Positions 43,260-55,584 of a DNA stretch of 64,000 nucleotides are shown here, piece after piece. Source of the stretch: Diphasiastrum complanatum (Eukaryota > Streptophyta > Lycopodiopsida > Lycopodiales > Lycopodiaceae); NCBI GenBank assembly GCA_029204225.1, contig CM055113.1, positions 29,414,303 through 29,478,302 of the forward strand, in the 5' to 3' direction. Both the position numbers and the translations under genes were made by a program. The number at the start of each line of letters is the position of its first letter. The first letter of the stretch is position 1. Under the pieces are notes generated by a model. The model saw only the letters and a program-made list of their open reading frames with translations, had not been told where the DNA came from and did not search any database.

Positions 43260-44330
43260 ATGGCTACAACGATCCAAACAAGAGTAGCAATCAGTCTTGA
43301 TGGTACAAACTACAAGATATGGAATTTCAAAATCAAAACACTTCTGAAGGACGAAGGCATCTTGTCGGTGACCAAACTCTCAGAGGTGCAGTCTCCAGAG
43401 GGAGACCCGAGGAGAGCTGAATGAATCAGAAAGGATGAGCGTGCAATGGCGATCATTGTTTTGTCCATCAACGAATATCTACTCATCAGATTGAAGACTA
43501 CAAAAGCAGCCATGCAGCATGGGAAAGATTAAAACAGAAGTACGAAGTGAGGACTGCAGCTTCAGTGATGCATCTTCACAATCAGCTACAATTCATACGA
43601 TGGAATGACAACCAGTTAGACCATCACATTGAGAGAATCAGAATGATCTTCACTCAACTCGCTGCATCAGGACAGGAGCACCAGGTCCCAGCACCACAAC
43701 ATTTGATGTTCTTCATGAAGTCTCTACCTACATCCTATCAACTGTTGAGAATGCTCATACTGAGTCTATCATGTATGACATTCGACAATGCAATCAGTTT
43801 TGTTGCTGATGAGAGACTGACGAGGGATGAAGGAGAAGGAAGCAATGATCAAGAGAAATCTCTCTTCACGAAAGGAAGGAAGAAAAACAAGAACAAACCC
43901 AGATTCGACAAGACGAAGTCCTCGAATCAACAATCTCCTTCCTATAATCACTGTCACAAACTAGGCCATATAGCCAACAGATGTTGGTTCAATCCAACGA
44001 TACCTTGCATGCACTGCAAGAAGAACGGGCACTCTGCATACGATTGCAGATTCAACCCAAAAAAAAAGAACAACAATGAGAAAGCAAATGTTGCAGAGTC
44101 ATCCAAAGAGACAGATAGAGGTGATGAAGCCTTCACAATACCTGATGAAGCTTCAATGAGCTACAATGAACAAGACTACGATGTAGTCATTGATTCAGGA
44201 GCAACATCACACATCACCTGCAACAAGAAAATCTTGATAGACTTCAGAGAACTCAAAAATAACAGAGTGGTGATTCTAGGTGATGTGAGCAGACACGATG
44301 TCAAAGGCATCGGGACTCTACAGTTGTGAA
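43260..44330 (+). pseudogene. Copia-A gag and protease (third copy)
   Basis: ATG at 43,260 starts MATTIQTRVAISLDGTNYKI. Gag continues through stops to 43,547, then a 260-codon frame holds LRMLILSLSCMTFDNAISFV, CHKLGHIANRCW and CMHCKKNGHSAYDC (two good CCHC knuckles) and the protease VVIDSGATSHIT with intact DSGA. This is the best-kept Copia-A gag. It stops at 44,327, and protease reading continues in another frame (LPGALYVPSLRKDLLLVSKM). Confidence 0.9.
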
Positions 44331-44338
44331 CACTGTCA

Positions 44339-45325
44339 GGTCAAGTAGAGCTGCCAGGAGCACTCTACGTGCCTTCATTGAGAAAAGATCTGCTATTAGT
44401 CTCCAAGATGGCAGATCTTGGAATTCGAGTTTTGTTCGATGGCAATACATGTCGCATGATTAATAAAACTACAAACAAATTGTTGACGGTTGGATGCAGA
44501 GAAGGAAACCTCTATCGAGCCAAGATAATCAACAATTTTGATAGCATATTAAATGCATTAAAAAATGAAGATTAGTTCTAGCATAGGAGAATGTATCATC
44601 TGAACATGAGGAGCTTGTATGACATGTGTAAGAAAGACATAGTCACAGGTCTAAAGATATCAAGACCCGATACTGAGTTCTGTGAAGCCTGTCAGAAATG
44701 CAAACAACATCGAAATCCATTCACACATGAGGGAAGAAGAGCCAAAGAGGTTCTTGAGCTTGTCCACTCAGATGTCAGTGCACCGATGAAAATGGATTCG
44801 CTCTCAGAATTGAGGTATTTCCTGACATTCATAGATGATTACAACCGGATGACTACGATCTACTACCTAAAGAAGAAATCTGAGGTGTTTGATTCCTTCA
44901 AGAAGTTCGTGGCATTTGCAGAGCGACACACCTCAAAGAAGATTCAGATCATCAGATCTGACAATGGAGGTGAGTACAAGAGCAAAGAATTTTCAAAATT
45001 CTACCAAGAACAAGGGATTGAGCATCAGTTCACTCCTGTGTACACATCAGAATATAATAGTGTCGCAGAAAGAAGAAACATGACGCTAGTCAAAGGAGCC
45101 AGATGCATGATGGCACAGGTTTGATTGCCAAGTCAATTCTGGACTAAGGCAATAGCTGTAGTTGTACACCTGCAGAATACATCAACAATGACAGCGCTGG
45201 AAAATAAGACACCGTACGAAATGTGGACAAGTAGAAAGCCTGATCTATCATACGTACATGTGTTTGGATGTGCAAACAGACTGTTTAGGACCAATTTTTA
45301 CTGCGTATCAGCAATCAATTTCTGA
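44339..45325 (+). pseudogene. Copia-A integrase (third copy), truncated
   Basis: GAG-pre-integrase MYHLNMRSLYDMCKKDIVTG and CEACQKCKQHRNPF (zinc-binding Cys pair), then the core with all three catalytic residues: HSDVSAPMKMDS, IIRSDNGGEYKSKEFS and YNSVAERRNMTLVKGA. After a TGA, LPSQFWTKAIAVVVHLQNTS and LSYVHVFGCANRLF follow, then the element ends abruptly near 45,300. RT and RNase H are missing. Confidence 0.9.
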
Positions 45326-46139
45326 GAAGGAACTAGATGAATGCCAACGGACTCCGACCAACTGGCAGTCGAATTTGAAGACCTGATTACTTAGTATAAA
45401 TCAGCAGTTCATATATCTCATTATCAATGATCAAGGTCTGAAATGTTATTGTGAATTGTGAAGGGGCTAAGTGTTATTCATTGCTTCATTTGTTTATGGT
45501 TTCTTACACTTCATATGGATCTACATATAAATTTCAATCTCTATGGTCTATGAAAATTATTTCAATAAACCAAAAGAGTGATTTTTATAGGCTCATTTTT
45601 ATTGTTTACATCTAGTGAGATGGTGTTAAGCTTCTCTTATTAGTAGCATAGGTGAAATATGATTCAAAAAGCTCTCTGTTCATGACCTTAATGTCTCGAA
45701 ATATTGGTTTATACTTTTTTATGCTATATTATCTTCTTTGGCCTCACTTCTCAGATTTCTCAAGAAAAATGCTAATTTTTTGAATCTATTAAACCAGTAG
45801 CCCAACCATAAATTTCAATTTTTTTAACATATATGATGGTTTGATGGTTTGATGGATCTACCATCAAAATAACAAATGGTTTTGGTAATTCTATATTTTT
45901 TTTTTCATAAGTAGATCAAAATTCTCATTTGCATCTTTTATTAGTTTGGTTTGTTGGTTATGATTTCTAGTTTACTAGTATGATCATGGTCTACTATAAA
46001 AAACCAGTAGTTTCAGAATCTTTAATCTCAAATATCTTTGTTTCAATATCTTGCCAATGTAGAAAAATCAGCATCTACATACAAAATGAGATGCAAACTC
46101 TAAGAGATACCGATCAAACATGAACCAAAACATAAAATA
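45326..46139. other. Stretch with no recognised gene
   Basis: AT-rich with homopolymer runs (a ten-T run near 45,897). No LTR edge, primer-binding site or domain found. Confidence 0.4.
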
Positions 46140-46618
46140 TGTTTTCTGTCTGTACAATTACAGTACCCTACTGTATCTCACATGTGTGGAACCAAAAATT
46201 GCAAAATATGAGCATTCTACACACAAGATATCACCAAGATAGTGCACCAATGAGTAGTAGAACCCAAAGAGAACCATGTATAATGATAAAATGAGAGAGA
46301 AGAGAGAAGATATGTCTCTCCACGAGTTATATCCTTTTATAGAGTGTCCAAACCCTATTTGGACACTTGGCTTTCCCTCCAAAATGTAAACCCTACTATT
46401 TTTGGGTCTAGATTCAATGTACCCAAAGTTCAAATTTGAATCTCTCTCAAACTCGACTACCAACTTTCCCACAGTTTCAAAAAAGTGTTTATTGAATGTA
46501 TTTTAAACTAATATAACTTCAAAAAGTTTATCTCTAAGTCTAAAATGAGTTTTGGCCTCTTATTGACAATTTACCAAAATATGAGTAAACTAGACTAAAC
46601 TAGTTGAAATCTCTCACA
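46140..46618 (-). repeat. LTR-I 3' LTR with polypurine tract
   Basis: On the minus strand TTGAAGAGGGAG (complement 46,619-46,630) precedes TGTGAGAGATTTCAACTAG. The far edge at 46,140 (TGTTTTCTGTC, plus strand) is inferred. It includes a cacatgtgtgg string. The matching 5' LTR is absent. Confidence 0.65.
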
Positions 46619-47331
46619 CTCCCTCTTCAACTAGTTTTGGCATAGTTTTGACAATAGAACTTTGATCCAACTTTAGAATGATCTCCATCCTAAGTATAGA
46701 TATCCTTTCTAAGGTCCTAAAGTGTCTTTCATAATTGATATAGAGAATAGTGTCCAAATTGGATGCTTCACTATTTCTTACATCAATTTTACACATCAAG
46801 ATATAACTAGAACATGAAGAACCAAATAGAATGTAAATGAAATAGTTCCTCCATGCTTCAAACTTTGAACTCTCTGAAAAATTACATCAACCAAACAATA
46901 AATGTGAGTGATGACCATTTGCTTGCTTGTCTCCTCCAACTTTGTCCTTTCTTGATATGTCTCCACCATAAAACTCCATGAATGAGCCTCCATCTCCATC
47001 TTGCCACAAGATATCATCAACACTTGATGACTTGGCCATGAATGAGTGACATAATGAACCTCCATTAGCTTCATTTCCATCAACAAAACCAGCCAAGAAT
47101 GCAGGTACAACTCCAACAATAAGATATCGCAAGACAATATAGCTAGTTTGTCCTTATCTTGACAATTTGCACACATCCACATGAAATAGCTCAAACATGA
47201 GATATAATAAGTAAAGTAAACTTGAACAGCACTTTCTTGCTGCTCCTTTGACCTTACTTGAGTCTTCATACACCTGCAAATATAGATCCATAACATCTTT
47301 GCCAAACTTAACCTTCCTTTGATGCTCTTGA
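46619..47331 (-). pseudogene. LTR-I internal region, unclear coding
   Basis: Two overlapping leftward frames (46,796-47,425 and 46,887-47,132). The second reads SLCHSFMAKSSSVDDILWQD, then GGDISRKDKVGGDKQ, which resembles a decayed copia protease region (W-x-x-D-x-G) only weakly. No integrase or RT. LTR-I therefore looks non-autonomous, like LTR-C. Confidence 0.4.
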
Positions 47332-48168
47332 CTAGCTCCAAATTGCCACCTTTCCTTTTGTGTTGTTGAAGCCCTTTGAGACCAACATCTTGATCTTCAA
47401 ATTGACCATCAAAGTAATTGAACAAAATTTGTTTTCCAGATCCATTACTTGATTTTCCAGTATGAAAACCATGAGCGTCTCACCTTGATCTTGCCCTTTA
47501 GGCCATTTGCCTTTTCCTTTGCCCTTGAACTTGCCTTTGATGGACATAGCCTCCTCTTCATATTGAGATGTCGATGTAGATCCATCTCCTCTTGATTGAA
47601 GCCTATACTCCTCATTCACCAAGATCTCTTGCAAATCCACAATACTTGGCAAAGTCTTTTGAATAGCAAAACTTTGAACAAGATTAGCATGATCATCCAA
47701 CAAGCCATTAAGTATAACTTGAACAAGTTCTACTTCCTTAATGCTTTCATCAATACATGCTAACTCATCATTGAATGCTTTAACCCTAAAAACAAAAGCA
47801 TGAGTACTCTCTACCTTCTTTTGCAAACTTTGAAAGATTTGCCTCCTAAGAGTAAGCACTCTTCATATAGACTTGGATTCATAAAGCTTTTTCAAAGCTT
47901 TCCAAGCCTCCAAAGATGATGTGCACTTACCAATCTCCTTGAGAAGTTCATTGGTAACATTCATCTTAATCATGTGTAGAGTCTTCTTTGCTCCCTTGTC
48001 ATACCTCACTTGATCTTAAGGTGCTTGAGGCCTCTCCTCCACACCTGCAACAATCTCCATCAACTCATTCATCTCCAATAAGGACTCCATCCTCACCTTC
48101 CAACTAGAATAGTTGATTGAGGTAAGCCTATCATTGCCTTCCAACATGAATTCACCACTTGTAGCCAT
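47332..48168 (-). pseudogene. LTR-I gag
   Basis: ATG at 48,168 gives MATSGEFMLEGNDRLTSINY, then SSWKVRMESLLEMNELMEI. After stops, QVILNGLLDDHANLVQSFAI and TLPSIVDLQEILVNEEYRLQ follow, close to the LTR-C gag (MESLL, NGLGDDFANLVQSFAI). A Lys/Gly-rich tail follows. The zinc knuckle is not clear. Confidence 0.8.
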
Positions 48169-48254
48169 GTTGCAATGACCTGATCTTCTTCTTTCAACCT
48201 GTTCCAATGCACAAAGCACTCTCTTGAATGTGAACAAATGAACTCAAGAAGAAA

Positions 48255-49042
48255 TCACAAAGATATGGCTTGAAACAAGCTCCTTGTGCTTGGTATGGAT
48301 ACATTGATAAGTATTTCATAAGCCATAGTTTAATGCATACTTCATCATATTGTGATATATACACACTTGTTAGGGATGGCTCTGTACTCTTGATTGTACT
48401 TTATGTGGATGATGTAGTCATTGCTAGTAGTCATGATAATCTAGTGAAGGAAGTCAAATTAAATCTCTGTAGGAAATTTGATATGATAGATCTGGACATG
48501 ATGCATTACTACTTAGTGTGTGGAACTCTAGCAAAATGGTCATGGATTTTAACTTACCTAGACAAAATATGTTGTCGAGAACTACTCAAGAGATTTCACA
48601 TGGTAGATAGTAAGGTATCATCAACTCCCATCAAAGTTGGTGCAAAACTCTCAAAGTATGATGATAGTGATTCCTTTGATGCTATTGAATATCATTTGTT
48701 AGTGAAAATTCTTATCTATTTCTCAACTACTAGAGCAGATATTTGCTATCTTGTGGGTTAATAAGTCAATTTATGCATACACCAAAGCAGTCACATTGGA
48801 AAGCCGCTAAGCTTATTCTTAGGCATGTGAAAAATACAACAAAATTTGTCTTATTCTCGTAATGGTAATACTGTGAAACTATTTGAGGGCTATGTCGATG
48901 CATATTGGGATGGAAACATGTATGACAAATGCTCTACTTCAAGTTATGTTTTTTATGTTGGCAATGATTGTTTTTCATGGTTCAACAAAAAGTAGAATAT
49001 AGTGGCTCTATCTACTACTAAAGATGAGTACAAAGCTTTAGG
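48255..49042 (+). pseudogene. Copia-J RT end and RNase H start
   Basis: KYGLKQAPCAWYGYIDKYF, SVLLIVLYVDDVVIASSHDN (catalytic YVDD), VSSTPIKVGAKLSK and YFSTTRADICYLVG, then RNase H text EGYVDAYWDGNMYDKCSTSS and NDCFSWFNKK, ending at ALSTTKDEYKAL. The RNase H breaks off mid-domain. Confidence 0.88.
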
Positions 49043-50403
49043 AAGTGTTTTCTAGTTTCTTTTTATTTTTTCTGTTGTTCTTACAAATCAAAGAAGCTGT
49101 GGGTCCGAAAAGTCCGATTTTTGTTGTGAATTCAAGTCAGCATCTGTGAAGCTGTGTTTGGGCATGAAATTGTACTCCATTCAAATCACATCCTTGATAG
49201 TGTCTTCCAGCTGTGCGTTTTCCTGTACCTTTCAATCTTTGGTATGGAGTTAATTGTACATAGTGGCAAATACATATTTTCTTTGCAGATGCAAACCGAT
49301 TTCATATTTGCTTGCCTCTGCTTTAGGATTTGCCTTCACACAAACATTTGGATACTAAATTCTAGATCAAGTTACTTGTTGGATTGGCTTTTTAAAGGTA
49401 GTCGCTTTGCCAAAAACATGGAAGAATGTGCTTTGAGAGAGTTGCGAGCCTAACGACAATTAAGAACTCTTCTAGTTTTTCTCCCCACCCATTCGATTCT
49501 TTGAACCTTTTCTTCGCCATTCATTCGATAATGACATCCCTGCTTTTCTCCCTTGCCAATTTGTTTAATAGTGCTTGCAACAATCTTTACTTTTGCATTG
49601 CAGTAACAGAAAACTAGAGCCTTTTCAAAGAGTGCGAAACTTCGGAGACTGACAATTTGAAGCTTCGTTATTGGTAAGATTAAACGATATCAGATTGTCA
49701 GATATCATTGCCATACTACCTAGTAGTATTGATGTATAAGAACTATCATCGTAATGATTCGAGAAACTCTTTCTTGAATTCTTTGTACAAACTTTTTTAT
49801 CAACAATTTATACTACAATTGGTGATACCGTCTTTAGGAACACAAAATAGCTCAACACACCAATAATTTTGAATTTTGAAAAAAAAATTCATTTTGAATT
49901 TGGACATTCTTTCTGTATCAAAATGAATATAATTTTATATGCAATTGTTATCAGAATTATGTGTATTGCATTTAGAATTCTTATCTATTACAAAATATTG
50001 AAAATCATTTTCTGTTTTTTATTCAAATGTTGTTTTTCTTATAAAATTGAATAAATGATACAATTTCAATGCTATGAATTTCAATTTGTTATTTTAGTAC
50101 ATATCTATTGTTTTTTATAGCATATAAAATTTTAGTTAAAAAAGAATGCCATACAAAATTCATTCTGTTTGTAAATGTTTTCCAGTTTGTTTATTTTTTA
50201 CAATGACTAACACCGTTGATAATTGTTTCATCTCTCGCTATATATTTTGATAGTCGAAGTCTTATCAAGAAAAATTTTATGCTTTGGCATAAGGTGAATA
50301 ATATCGATTCCTAGTCAATACTCAATAGAAACAATTTTTCAAAGAAAATAAAAGATTTGTTTGCTTAGAATTGAAAACACACGATCAATTGTCCCATAAA
50401 AAA
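49043..50403. other. Long stretch with no recognised gene
   Basis: AT-rich, with only short frames. From 49,630 to 50,380 it is very AT-rich. I see no transposon ends. It may contain the left end of the Helitron below, but no diagnostic TC terminus could be picked out. Confidence 0.35.
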
Positions 50404-50551
50404 TGCAATTACGAACGAAACGAACGTTAACTGAAAGACATAAAATCGTGAAAGAAAATGTTTTCAAGAAGAAAAGTAAACAATTTATTCCATATATCAA
50501 TGGATGGCTTAAAACGAAAGAATATCAAGTGTCTGGAAAATGTTGTGTATG
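50404..50551 (+). pseudogene. Possible 5' coding piece of the Helitron
   Basis: A short open frame, QLRTKRTLTERHKIVKENVF then KKKSKQFIPYINGWLKTKEY, is basic like the leader of Rep/helicase proteins and is cut at 50,551 by a solo LTR. Placing it with the Helitron rests only on position. Confidence 0.3.
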
Positions 50552-51645
50552 CGTTGGCTTATTCTGACGAATCCCCAAAATACTCGGACAGAGCAACTCA
50601 AGAGCACCTTTCACCTTAGACCGAGGAGGTCCCTGAGAAGACGAGACTAATGAAGACTGAGAGCCAAGTATGAGAGCCGAGAAATACTAGCTAGGAAAGA
50701 CATGCAAGAACTGTGTAAGCCTCATGGTGAATCCCGAAAGATGGAATGACCATGTAGGAACTAGTATTTCTAGGCAAATGTAATAAATGCAAGTAGACCC
50801 CTCTTAAAGAAAGTAGAGTGAGCCACCTTTTGATGGTGACCTCTAGTGGAGAGCATTATTCCACTTGTAATTTGTGAAATGTCGAAATTCTACTAGGATG
50901 CCACCTAAGGAGCTCTCTTGCTTATTTAAGAGACTCCCTCTTTGTGAAGAGGAGCTTTTTGTGTATTCTATCAACTCCATGCTGAAATGAGAAGAGCCTC
51001 CATGAGTTAGATGCATCCATTGAGCTCCTTGATCCTGATGGTTTTCTTGAGTGATGCCCCTATGATCATGCCCTTCCATTCATATTGTGTGTGGTTGTGG
51101 ATCTAGAGTGGATTAGTTTTCTTGCTTTCCTAGTTGTGGATTAAATTTCATGTTTTCTTGTGGATTAATGTAGGAGCCAACATTCAAGTAAACTAAATAG
51201 GCTAGAAATTTGGCATAAATCTTGCATATTCTCTAACATTCTAGCTCTTGATGTTCTTGGGATGTCCAAGAATCAAAAGACTGGTTAGTTTCTTGATTCT
51301 TGGACTTCTAACATGCTGTGCATTAGTTCTTGTTTCTTGTTTTGTCAATTTATGCAAGTAAAGTAGTGTAGGATCTGATTTTAGTTCGTTTTGCAGCAAA
51401 GTAGAAGTAGGAATCCATCGTTGTTCAACTGAGCAGTAACGTAGATCATTTGTTGAACACATTGGCTTGCATTTTGGTTGATTATGCATGTGCATTCAGT
51501 TCAAGAGTGACCCATCCGGATGTCCTCTGACAGGCAGGACAATACTACAATGATTATCAGTCCCTTCAGTCTAATCTGGGCTTAAAACAAGAAAGAAACA
51601 AAGAAGACTAGTAAACAGATTCTATAGGCTCTAAAGATGTCAACA
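50552..51645. repeat. Solo LTR candidate (1,094 bp)
   Basis: The 5-bp string GTATG flanks both ends (50,547-50,551 and 51,646-51,650). The ends read CGTTGGCTTATTC and GATGTCAACA, roughly TG...CA apart from one start change. There is no primer-binding site or coding region inside. A TATA-like stretch (cttatttaagag) lies near 50,920. The internal string GGAGCCAACA at about 51,192 is an alternative LTR end. Confidence 0.5.
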
Positions 51646-52744
51646 GTATGGAAATTATCGGACAAATAAAATGTTGTTCTACATGTGGAAGTACAAATTT
51701 CTTCAAGAAAGAACATAATAAGAAGTTTCAAAATTCGAATGAAAATGTCCCACCTTATGCAATAGCTAATATTTTTTTATGGAAATATACATATACAAAT
51801 GAGGAACAAAAACAGTGGTATACATGCGCTTTATGTAAAACTTATCCAGATCGAATAAATACATAGTATTTTCTTCGCCTACGTATTTACGTTCTCTTTT
51901 TAAGATTGACATGTCACATTTACAATTGTTATCCATAATAGATATTTTAGTAGATGTGACTCGACACATAAACTCATTCGTGATAGGATAACTTGAAAAA
52001 AGATCGCTTTTCGACAATCTGATTGCTTGCAATTCGAATAGATATACGAATGATAAAGAAGAATTAGAAAACGTGTTACGCCAGAATATTTTGCACAATT
52101 CGATATTAAGAACTTTTTTGAGCATATATGAATATAGTGCCGAAACTCAAGTGTTACCGTTTATACCTTAGCTTCGTGTCAAAAAATGTTAAAAACTGAA
52201 ATACATGCATTCGAAAACATGGAAATCGATCCATTCGAACGACTATATATATTATTGCAAGACATAACGCCCTGCAGCAGAAGACAAAATATCCAAAAAG
52301 ATGACATATATACATATTCAAATTTACGGATTAGAACAAGAACGCATGAACGAAAAGAAACATCGATGTTTAGAACAAAAGTTTCTGGATTGCCGTTAAT
52401 GACTGAACAAAAACAATTCATCACATTAAAAAATGCAATTTTCCCATTTATGTTTTCATTTGGTCACGGTTATTACGATGGGAAAATACGTTATATCGAT
52501 TACATAAAACTGAGAGTTTCTTCATTGTTTTCTTCATTTACACTATATCCACCATGTTTACTTATAATGTATCAAATACGACAAGCAATCTTGATAACAA
52601 CAAATGTGTCATCTGTTGTTTTGCAAAAAGACATTATCGAATTCGTTAATAAACATCCAACTACAAATGAAGAACAGATTTTTAGAAATGTTTTGAAATT
52701 CACTTTCCCACGCGAAATGCCATGGCATAGACGGAATTTTTAAA
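51646..52744 (+). pseudogene. Helitron Rep/helicase N-terminal region
   Basis: Starts with a Cys-rich segment (KCCSTCGSTNFF, WYTCALCK). After a broken stretch, the frame 52,186-52,743 reads IFPFMFSFGHGYYDGKIRYI, DYIKLRVSSLFSSFTLY and LLIMYQIRQAI, which matches the helitron-like-N domain (F-P-x-L-F-P-x-G-x-G). The HUH Rep motif and most of the helicase are missing, deleted at a short duplication near 52,745. Confidence 0.7.
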
Positions 52745-53410
52745 GATCCATCATGGCATAGACGGAATTTTAAAGTTTTGAAAATGATTAGCTCTAACGT
52801 GACAATAATATGCACACACAAAGAAAATGTCAAAAGATATAACAAATGTGCATTACAGAAACTCTTCGAAGAGAAAAATATCATAAACGTACCAGTCAAA
52901 ACAAATGCATCAGACAATCCAAAATTAAAATCATGGCTTGAGGACTCGTCATTTTATCAACTAGACCAAATTGCAAAGAATGCAAAAACATGGTTCTTAC
53001 GAATCTAGACATAACAAACCGAATAGTTAATGGAGCGACCGGAACGATTTAAGACTATGCGCATTTAAATCAAACGAATGAAATCGATTCTATCACGATA
53101 ACACTCGATGGATCTGACAAAAAAATGAAAATTACGCCATCAACTATTAGGAAATTGAGATACGATTCTAAAATATATTAAAAATGCACTTTTTCTTTAA
53201 CATTAGCATATGCTATTACAGCTCATTAATCGCAAGGCATAACAATCAGCAACACTACAATAATTGATATTGAAAACAATTTCTATCCAGGATTAATTTA
53301 CGTTATGTTATCTCGAGTGACAAGACGAGAACACATATTTCTCACACGCAAACTAACACCTGCAAATTTTGATCCAACACCAGCCACTATGAATCAAACA
53401 AGTACTTAAC
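52745..53410 (+). pseudogene. Helitron helicase C-terminal region
   Basis: SNVTIICTHKENVKRYNKCA and then, in another frame, VLTNLDITNRIVNGATGTI, LTLAYAITAH-SQGITIS and PGLIYVMLSRVTRREHIFLT are the last motifs of the Pif1-like helicase of Helitrons. The K in H-K-S-Q-G is a stop (TAA). Three or more stops are present. The Walker A and B motifs are absent. Confidence 0.82.
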
Positions 53411-53545
53411 ATTCACAATATGGTCTGATTCTACGACATCTAAATCTTTGTGACACAGTACTTGATTATTTATTGTTCTAGAAATATCATATCTAAAATA
53501 TTTCATTTCTAATTTTCCAATTGTATTTGAAACCAGAGATCCGAT

Positions 53546-54686
53546 ATGGCATTACAAGAGCTTACAGAGGCTCAAAAGGTATATTGTTATGAATATCGTG
53601 AATCATTTTTTAAACTCGAATAAAATACCTAAAAAAAAGAACGCTTTTAACTATTCAAAATTCGTAATTTATTCTAATAATGACTTTTATGGTGAAAACT
53701 TTCACAAGCTTTTCCGAAAACTAAAAGAAGAAACTCAACAACCGCAAGCTTCAACATCTGAAGATCTTGAAGAATTGCGAATTTATCCTACGACGCGACA
53801 AATGTTTCTATTGAATGCTTGCGGGATCAATCCAGAACAATACAAAGACGGGTTTCAAAATAGTTACACTATGAGCACATATATCACAACACATAAACGT
53901 GCGAGAGAAACCTATGTGCATGAACATCACAAAGATCCTATAGAAGGTAACAAATCACCTCTATTTTTATTTATTTATTTTCCATTCTGTTCTTTTACTT
54001 TATTACATTAAACATATGAAAATCATATTATTTTTATAACATATTTCAAACTTGCAGGATTTTTGATAAACTATTTTCTATTCTAATCCCGGATTCGATC
54101 AAGACGAACAAGACGGTGATACAACATTTCGAAGCGCACTCTGACAAACGTTATTATGCAATTTGTAACCTATATTTCGGTTACAACATTGCTTTTTCAG
54201 ATTGGAAAACCATGTATCGAATAGAATTAAATGCTATCAATACAGATTTAGGGAGACAACTTGGCCATCTCTCTGACACTGGAATTCGACTGACAGACGG
54301 TCCTATCACAATTGAAAACGTTCTGAAAATCTTAGAACAAGAAACTACCAACACGTCGATTACGACGACAACTGACACGCATCAGGTTCATGTCTTTTAC
54401 TGATTTTACTACTCAATTTGTTTACAATGCATTCTATACACAAATGTAAATACAACCTTGCAACTAACAAATAACAGGTGATAACTCTTGAATCTCCACA
54501 ACCGATATCACAACGATCTTCTTCTAGCGAAGAGGTATGGCAAATTAACGTTATTTTTTTGTTCTAAATAGATCCTCTAGTATCATTTAAAAAAATCCTA
54601 TTAATTTTCACTGTTCTTCGCAGGATCTGACATCGCCACCGCCACCGAAATGCCTACGAGACAGTTCTTCACAATCTACAAAATAG
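53546..54686 (+). CDS. Multi-exon gene next to the Helitron, unknown
   Basis: ATG at 53,546 gives MALQELTEAQK before a GTATAT donor. The main coding block 53,600-53,946 reads KFVIYSNNDFYGENFHKLFR, EELRIYPTTRQMFLLNACGI. Further exons: 54,058 to about 54,389 (after TTGCAG; FDKLFSILIPDSIKTNKTVI, YAICNLYFGYNIAFSD), 54,479-54,534 (SPQPISQRSSSSEE-like) and 54,624-54,686 (after TCGCAG; DLTSPPPPKCLRDSSSQS, stop TAG). The introns have proper GT and AG ends. One junction is out of phase by one base. I do not recognise the protein. It could be an auxiliary Helitron gene or a captured host gene. Confidence 0.5.
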
Positions 54687-54714
54687 TCTCGCGAATAGGC
54701 CCATTAATTTACAT

Positions 54715-55257
54715 CGGCCAAACAACAGATTTTGAGAGCACTTCAGAGCATGGCTTGATTTACAAGAAGCATGATGGTTTACTTGAGTTGTGTGGCTATG
54801 TGGATGCGGATTGGGGAGGTGACTATGATGATTGTAGATCCACCACAGGGTATGTATTCCAGTTTTGTGGTAGTTGCTTTTCCTGGTCTAGCAAGAAGCA
54901 AAGTACAATTGCTCTTTCCACCTTTGAAGCAGAGTATAAGGCAATGTGTAGTGCAGCACAAAAAGCTATATGGTTGAGGCAAATCTTGGAAGAAATTGGC
55001 ATGAAGCAGAAAAATCTCACGACTTTACATAGCGACAGTCAGAGTGGAATTCAGCTAGCAAAGAATCTAGTGTTCCATGCGCGAACTAAACACATTGAGA
55101 TTCAGTATCACTTTATACATGAGAGGCTGCTGAGTCATGAAATTCATGTTGTTCATTGTAGCTCAGGAGAACAACTAGCTGATATTTTCACTAAGCCACT
55201 TGCTGGAAAAAAGTTTGATAAGTTTAGATCAAAGATTTATGTACTTAAAGTTTGTTG
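54715..55257 (+). pseudogene. Copia-H RT tail and RNase H
   Basis: An intact 180-codon frame: LIYKKHDGLLELCGYVDADW, GGDYDDCRSTTGYVFQF, CFSWSSKKQSTIALSTFEAE, HSDSQSGIQLAKN, KHIEIQYHFIHERLL and DIFTKPLAGKKF, stop at 55,257. The RNase H catalytic residues (VDADW, E of FEAE, HSDSQS) are present. It is only the tail of an element, cut at its left by the Helitron partner gene. Confidence 0.9.
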
Positions 55258-55584
55258 ACTTTAAAGCTATGTATATGATTGTATAAAAAGTAGAATCTAC
55301 TTTAAGGGAGAGAGTTAGAATTAAAGTAGAATCACTGTGTTACTGTATTGTGGGTCCTATCAGTGGATAAGGATCAGTTGGCCTCGTCACGAGGCAAGTC
55401 GACGAGACACACATCCCGCCAACGACAACCTGGGTCATGCATGGGTTGCCTGAGTGAACAACTATATGTATAGTGTAATTTCATTTTGAGAAATACAGTT
55501 GCTATGTAAGCTTGTTGTGGAGAGTGTTTTCTGTCTATGTTACTGTGTAGCATGATATGTGTTCCTATGCAAAGCAAATTCTAA
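55258..55584 (+). repeat. Copia-H polypurine tract and 3' LTR
   Basis: TTTAAGGGAGAGA ends near 55,314, followed by GTTAGAATTAAAG and an LTR-like region to about 55,580 that contains a small palindromic segment (gcctcgtcacgaggc). The right edge is where the Copia-E protease begins. Confidence 0.6.
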
